A stretch of 8,204 nucleotides of DNA from Oscillospiraceae bacterium (lineage in GTDB: Bacteria > Bacillota > Clostridia > Oscillospirales > Ruminococcaceae): assembly GCA_017451665.1 (NCBI GenBank), contig JAFTNX010000211.1:1-8204 (forward strand), given 5' to 3'. Positions 6,278 to 8,204 of the stretch are shown in pieces. The notes beneath the pieces were generated by a model. That model did not search any database. It was not told where the DNA came from and saw only the letters and a program-made list of their open reading frames with translations. Position numbers and translations under genes: made by a program. The stretch's first letter is position 1. Each line of letters starts with the position of its first letter.

Positions 6278-7066
6278 CTATTTCTTTACTGTAAGCTCTG
6301 CGATTGCAACATAGTGTAAAACTTCAAATTCTTCAGGTGCATTTTTATTGAGCATTTCCTTGTGTTCTTTTTCCCAAAGGCTGATTTCATCATCCGACAG
6401 GGAAGCCCCAACACCTCTGCAAGCCAGCATACGCCCGTGCCACGACTTTCTTGTAAAAGGCACATTGATGTCAAACTCTTCTCTGTGTGTAACGTCAAAA
6501 TACTCAAGATATTCATCAGGTACCCACATTGGCTTGCGTGTTTCCTTTGCACCACTCCACTTAGGATTGTACTTTAAAATTATTTCCTCACTTTTTCCTG
6601 CAATTTCGTCTTCAAATGGTAACCACGCCATATAAAGAATTAAAAACTTACCACCACTTTTCAGAATTTTGCTCAATTTAGGTGCTAAAATATTGTGGTC
6701 AGGATACCAAATGCACTGACAAGCTGTAACAACGTCAAAAGTATCGTCAGGATAGTCGATTTCTTCGGCAGGGCAGACGTAATACTCAATGTCCATATTC
6801 TGATTTTTGCTTAAAATTTTAGCCTGCTCAATCTGATTTTCTGAAATATCAGTGCCAATCCATTTCCCACCGAATTTATACATATTTCTCGGCAAAACAC
6901 CTGTTCCTGTGCCAATGTCAAGAATTATCTGTCCGTCCTTGCAATGTCCTAAATCAATTATCTTTCTGTAAAATTCATCAGGATAAATATCTCTGAATTT
7001 TGCGTAATTTTCAGAAGTTTTACCCCAGTCAAAGGCTTTTTCTCCGTCTATGTTTTTAAGCTTCAT
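6278..7066 (-). CDS. Class I SAM-dependent methyltransferase
   Basis: This 262-residue enzyme has a Rossmann-type methyltransferase fold of the Methyltransf_11/25 kind. Motif I is LDIGTGTGVLPR (about 49-60), which binds SAM. GTDIS (71-75) is the acidic post-I strand that holds the ribose, CPAEEIDYPDDTFDVV (about 98-113) covers motif II, and LKSGGKFLILYMAW is the later strand after the domain's fourth motif. The C-terminal hundred residues (WVPDEYLEYF, FTRKSWHGRMLACRGVG) probably cover the acceptor site and resemble small-molecule methyltransferases, but the substrate cannot be named. The ATG (7064-7066) has AAGGAG (7072-7077, complement) seven bases before it. The gene lies downstream of the CapA-like gene on the same strand, with a hairpin between them, and converges on the SCIFF operon. 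No membrane segments are seen. Confidence 0.9.
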   Translation of the reverse strand: MKLKNIDGEKAFDWGKTSENYAKFRDIYPDEFYRKIIDLGHCKDGQIILDIGTGTGVLPRNMYKFGGKWIGTDISENQIEQAKILSKNQNMDIEYYVCPAEEIDYPDDTFDVVTACQCIWYPDHNILAPKLSKILKSGGKFLILYMAWLPFEDEIAGKSEEIILKYNPKWSGAKETRKPMWVPDEYLEYFDVTHREEFDINVPFTRKSWHGRMLACRGVGASLSDDEISLWEKEHKEMLNKNAPEEFEVLHYVAIAELTVKK

Positions 7067-7084
7067 AAATTCTCCTTAAAATTA

Positions 7085-7108
7085 AGCCCTTGAATAAAAT
7101 CAAGGGCT
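7085..7108 (-). terminator. Hairpin between the CapA-like gene and the methyltransferase gene
   Basis: AGCCCTTGA (7085-7093) and TCAAGGGCT (7100-7108) form a perfect nine-pair stem with a six-base loop. Read on the - strand it comes just after the CapA-like stop codon and is followed by TAATTTTAAGGAG, a short interrupted T tract that runs into the methyltransferase ribosome binding site. It is probably a weak terminator or an RNA-stabilising 3' structure. No separate promoter for the methyltransferase is evident. Confidence 0.6.
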
Positions 7109-7113
7109 GTTAA

Positions 7114-8204
7114 TTATTCAATTGATAAAAATTCTTCCGGAACATTGCTGTAAATGTCATTGATGAGGTCCATATTAAAGATGCTCATTCCGTGCGCATA
7201 CGCAAGGTCCTGATTGTATTCGCTGAGAGGGTAGATTGTAACGTCAGTATAATTGTATCCGAAATGTGTGATAATCGGAATAACCTTCGGCTCTTCAATA
7301 GTAACTTCGCCTGTTGTGTGGTCCTTAACGATAGTAAAATCACCAAGTCCACCCATCATAGCTCTGTTGTCGCCCATAGCAGAAACAAAGTTACCAAGAC
7401 AATAATAAACAAATGCTTTGTTTCCGTTGTCACTTTCAACCCAGTTACATTCCTGAATTGTGTGTGGCTGTGTGCCTACAATAACGTCAGCACCCCATTC
7501 AGTAAACTTCTTTGAAAGCTCTCTCTGACTGCTTGATACCTCGTTAGTTACTTCAACTCCAAAGTGTGGAGAAACAATAACAACGTCAGCCATTTCGTCA
7601 GCCTTTTTAATCTGCTCCTCAATCAAATCAAGCTCGTCAAGATATACAAGCTCTGTGCCTTGTTCAGGTCTGTGAGTGATACCGTTTGTATGCTCCATGT
7701 ATCCGAGAAAAGCAATTGTAATGTTGTTGATTTCAACAACTCTTATGTTGTCCATATCCTCTGTATTTCTGTATGCGCCGTATCTTATAATGTCAGGATG
7801 CTTGTTGTCCCAGTAGTCAAGTGTAGCAATAAGTCCTTTTTCACCCTTGTCAAGAACGTGATTGTTTGACATTGAAATAGCGTCAAATCCGATTTCTACC
7901 ATATAATCTCCCAAAGCTTCTGGTGAACAGAAACAAGGGTATGTTGAAGGTGAAAACTCGTCAGTAACAATAGTTTCCTGATTTAAAATTGCCAAATCAG
8001 CAGGCTTGATGTACTTTACCACTCTTTCATAAACAGGTGCAAAATCGTATCCACCATTTGTAGCTCTGTTTTCAGCCTGCTCATAAATAGTGTCGTGAAT
8101 AAGATTGTCACCAGCACAAACAACGTGAACAGATGTCTTTTTCGTAAGAACCTCTTCAGGCTTTTGTGGAACAGTAATAATCTGCTGACCTTTTTCGTTT
8201 GTAA
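7114..8204 (-). CDS. CapA/PgsA-type metallophosphatase-fold protein, N terminus outside window
   Basis: About 363 residues of a CapA-family (PGA_cap) protein are present, and the reading frame is open to the right edge. The GTG at 8020-8022 is an internal valine, not a start: upstream codons read VVCAGDNLIHDTIYEQA, the first conserved block of the family. Metal-site blocks in order are the Asp of CAGDN, LNQETIV (about 7975-7992), SNNHVLDKG, SPHFGVEV, and GADVIVGTQPHTIQ (around 7455-7495). Family members have the calcineurin-like phosphoesterase fold and are linked to poly-gamma-glutamate capsule synthesis, though many in gut Clostridia have unknown roles. In the last block Gln replaces the usual first His of HPH, so metal binding may differ. 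The proximal part (TVPQKPEEVLTKK) looks like a linker after a signal or lipoprotein anchor that lies outside the window. No pgsB or pgsC partner is seen. The stop codon is at 7114-7116. Confidence 0.9.
   Translation of the reverse strand, partial: TNEKGQQIITVPQKPEEVLTKKTSVHVVCAGDNLIHDTIYEQAENRATNGGYDFAPVYERVVKYIKPADLAILNQETIVTDEFSPSTYPCFCSPEALGDYMVEIGFDAISMSNNHVLDKGEKGLIATLDYWDNKHPDIIRYGAYRNTEDMDNIRVVEINNITIAFLGYMEHTNGITHRPEQGTELVYLDELDLIEEQIKKADEMADVVIVSPHFGVEVTNEVSSSQRELSKKFTEWGADVIVGTQPHTIQECNWVESDNGNKAFVYYCLGNFVSAMGDNRAMMGGLGDFTIVKDHTTGEVTIEEPKVIPIITHFGYNYTDVTIYPLSEYNQDLAYAHGMSIFNMDLINDIYSNVPEEFLSIE

Noticed and set aside
6278..7066. The methyltransferase as a tailoring enzyme of the SCIFF peptide
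   Set aside because: It is convergent to the SCIFF genes, separated by a strong terminator, grouped with a CapA-like gene instead, and has no peptide-recognition domain visible.
8020..8022. GTG as the start of the CapA-like gene
   Set aside because: The frame stays open to the window edge, and the upstream codons encode the conserved first CapA block with CAGDN, so this is an internal valine.
1..8204. CRISPR arrays, tRNA/rRNA genes, insertion sequences or prophage traces
   Set aside because: No regularly spaced direct repeats, cloverleaf or rRNA sequence, transposase motifs or terminal inverted repeats were seen on either strand.

Overview
The window looks like chromosomal DNA from a Firmicute of class Clostridia, quite possibly a gut Oscillospirales/Ruminococcus-type organism. 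The reasons are its AT-rich, A/G-biased coding strand, strong AAGGAG-type ribosome binding sites, a TTG start codon, and above all a SCIFF peptide with its radical SAM maturase beside yajC and a TIGR04086 membrane-protein gene. That neighbourhood is characteristic of Clostridia. Genus-level placement is an inference from gene style only.

Layout on the + strand. (1) Positions 1-3663 hold the end of a tight operon: the C-terminal third of a MoxR-family AAA+ ATPase, a DUF58 membrane protein, and a large multi-pass membrane transglutaminase-like protein. This is the well-known MoxR/DUF58/transglutaminase trio, probably acting at the cell envelope. (2) A new promoter at about 3669-3697 drives yajC (Sec translocase accessory subunit). 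A small four-helix membrane protein of the TIGR04086 type follows, separated by a hairpin that is both terminator-like and the site of the downstream gene's Shine-Dalgarno. (3) A second promoter with the same extended -10 drives a 47-residue six-cysteine SCIFF precursor. A strong intrinsic terminator follows, then the 456-residue SCIFF maturase (RRE-like N terminus, radical SAM core, SPASM/twitch cysteines). A convergent terminator ends the + strand block at about 6247-6277.

On the - strand, 6278-8204 holds a class I SAM-dependent methyltransferase. Upstream of it, separated by a hairpin, is a CapA/PgsA-type metallophosphatase-fold protein that runs off the right edge of the window.

The most interesting system is the SCIFF/maturase pair, a thioether-crosslinked RiPP of the ranthipeptide class. 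Here the precursor keeps Cys32 and Thr37, the crosslink pair known in characterised homologues. The transcription layout (strong RBS and terminator after the precursor, weaker signals for the enzyme) suggests built-in excess of peptide over enzyme. The family is known, but its biological role is poorly settled, and no dedicated exporter or protease is visible here. All genes of 60 codons or more that I consider real are listed, and no gap over 300 bases lacks a gene.
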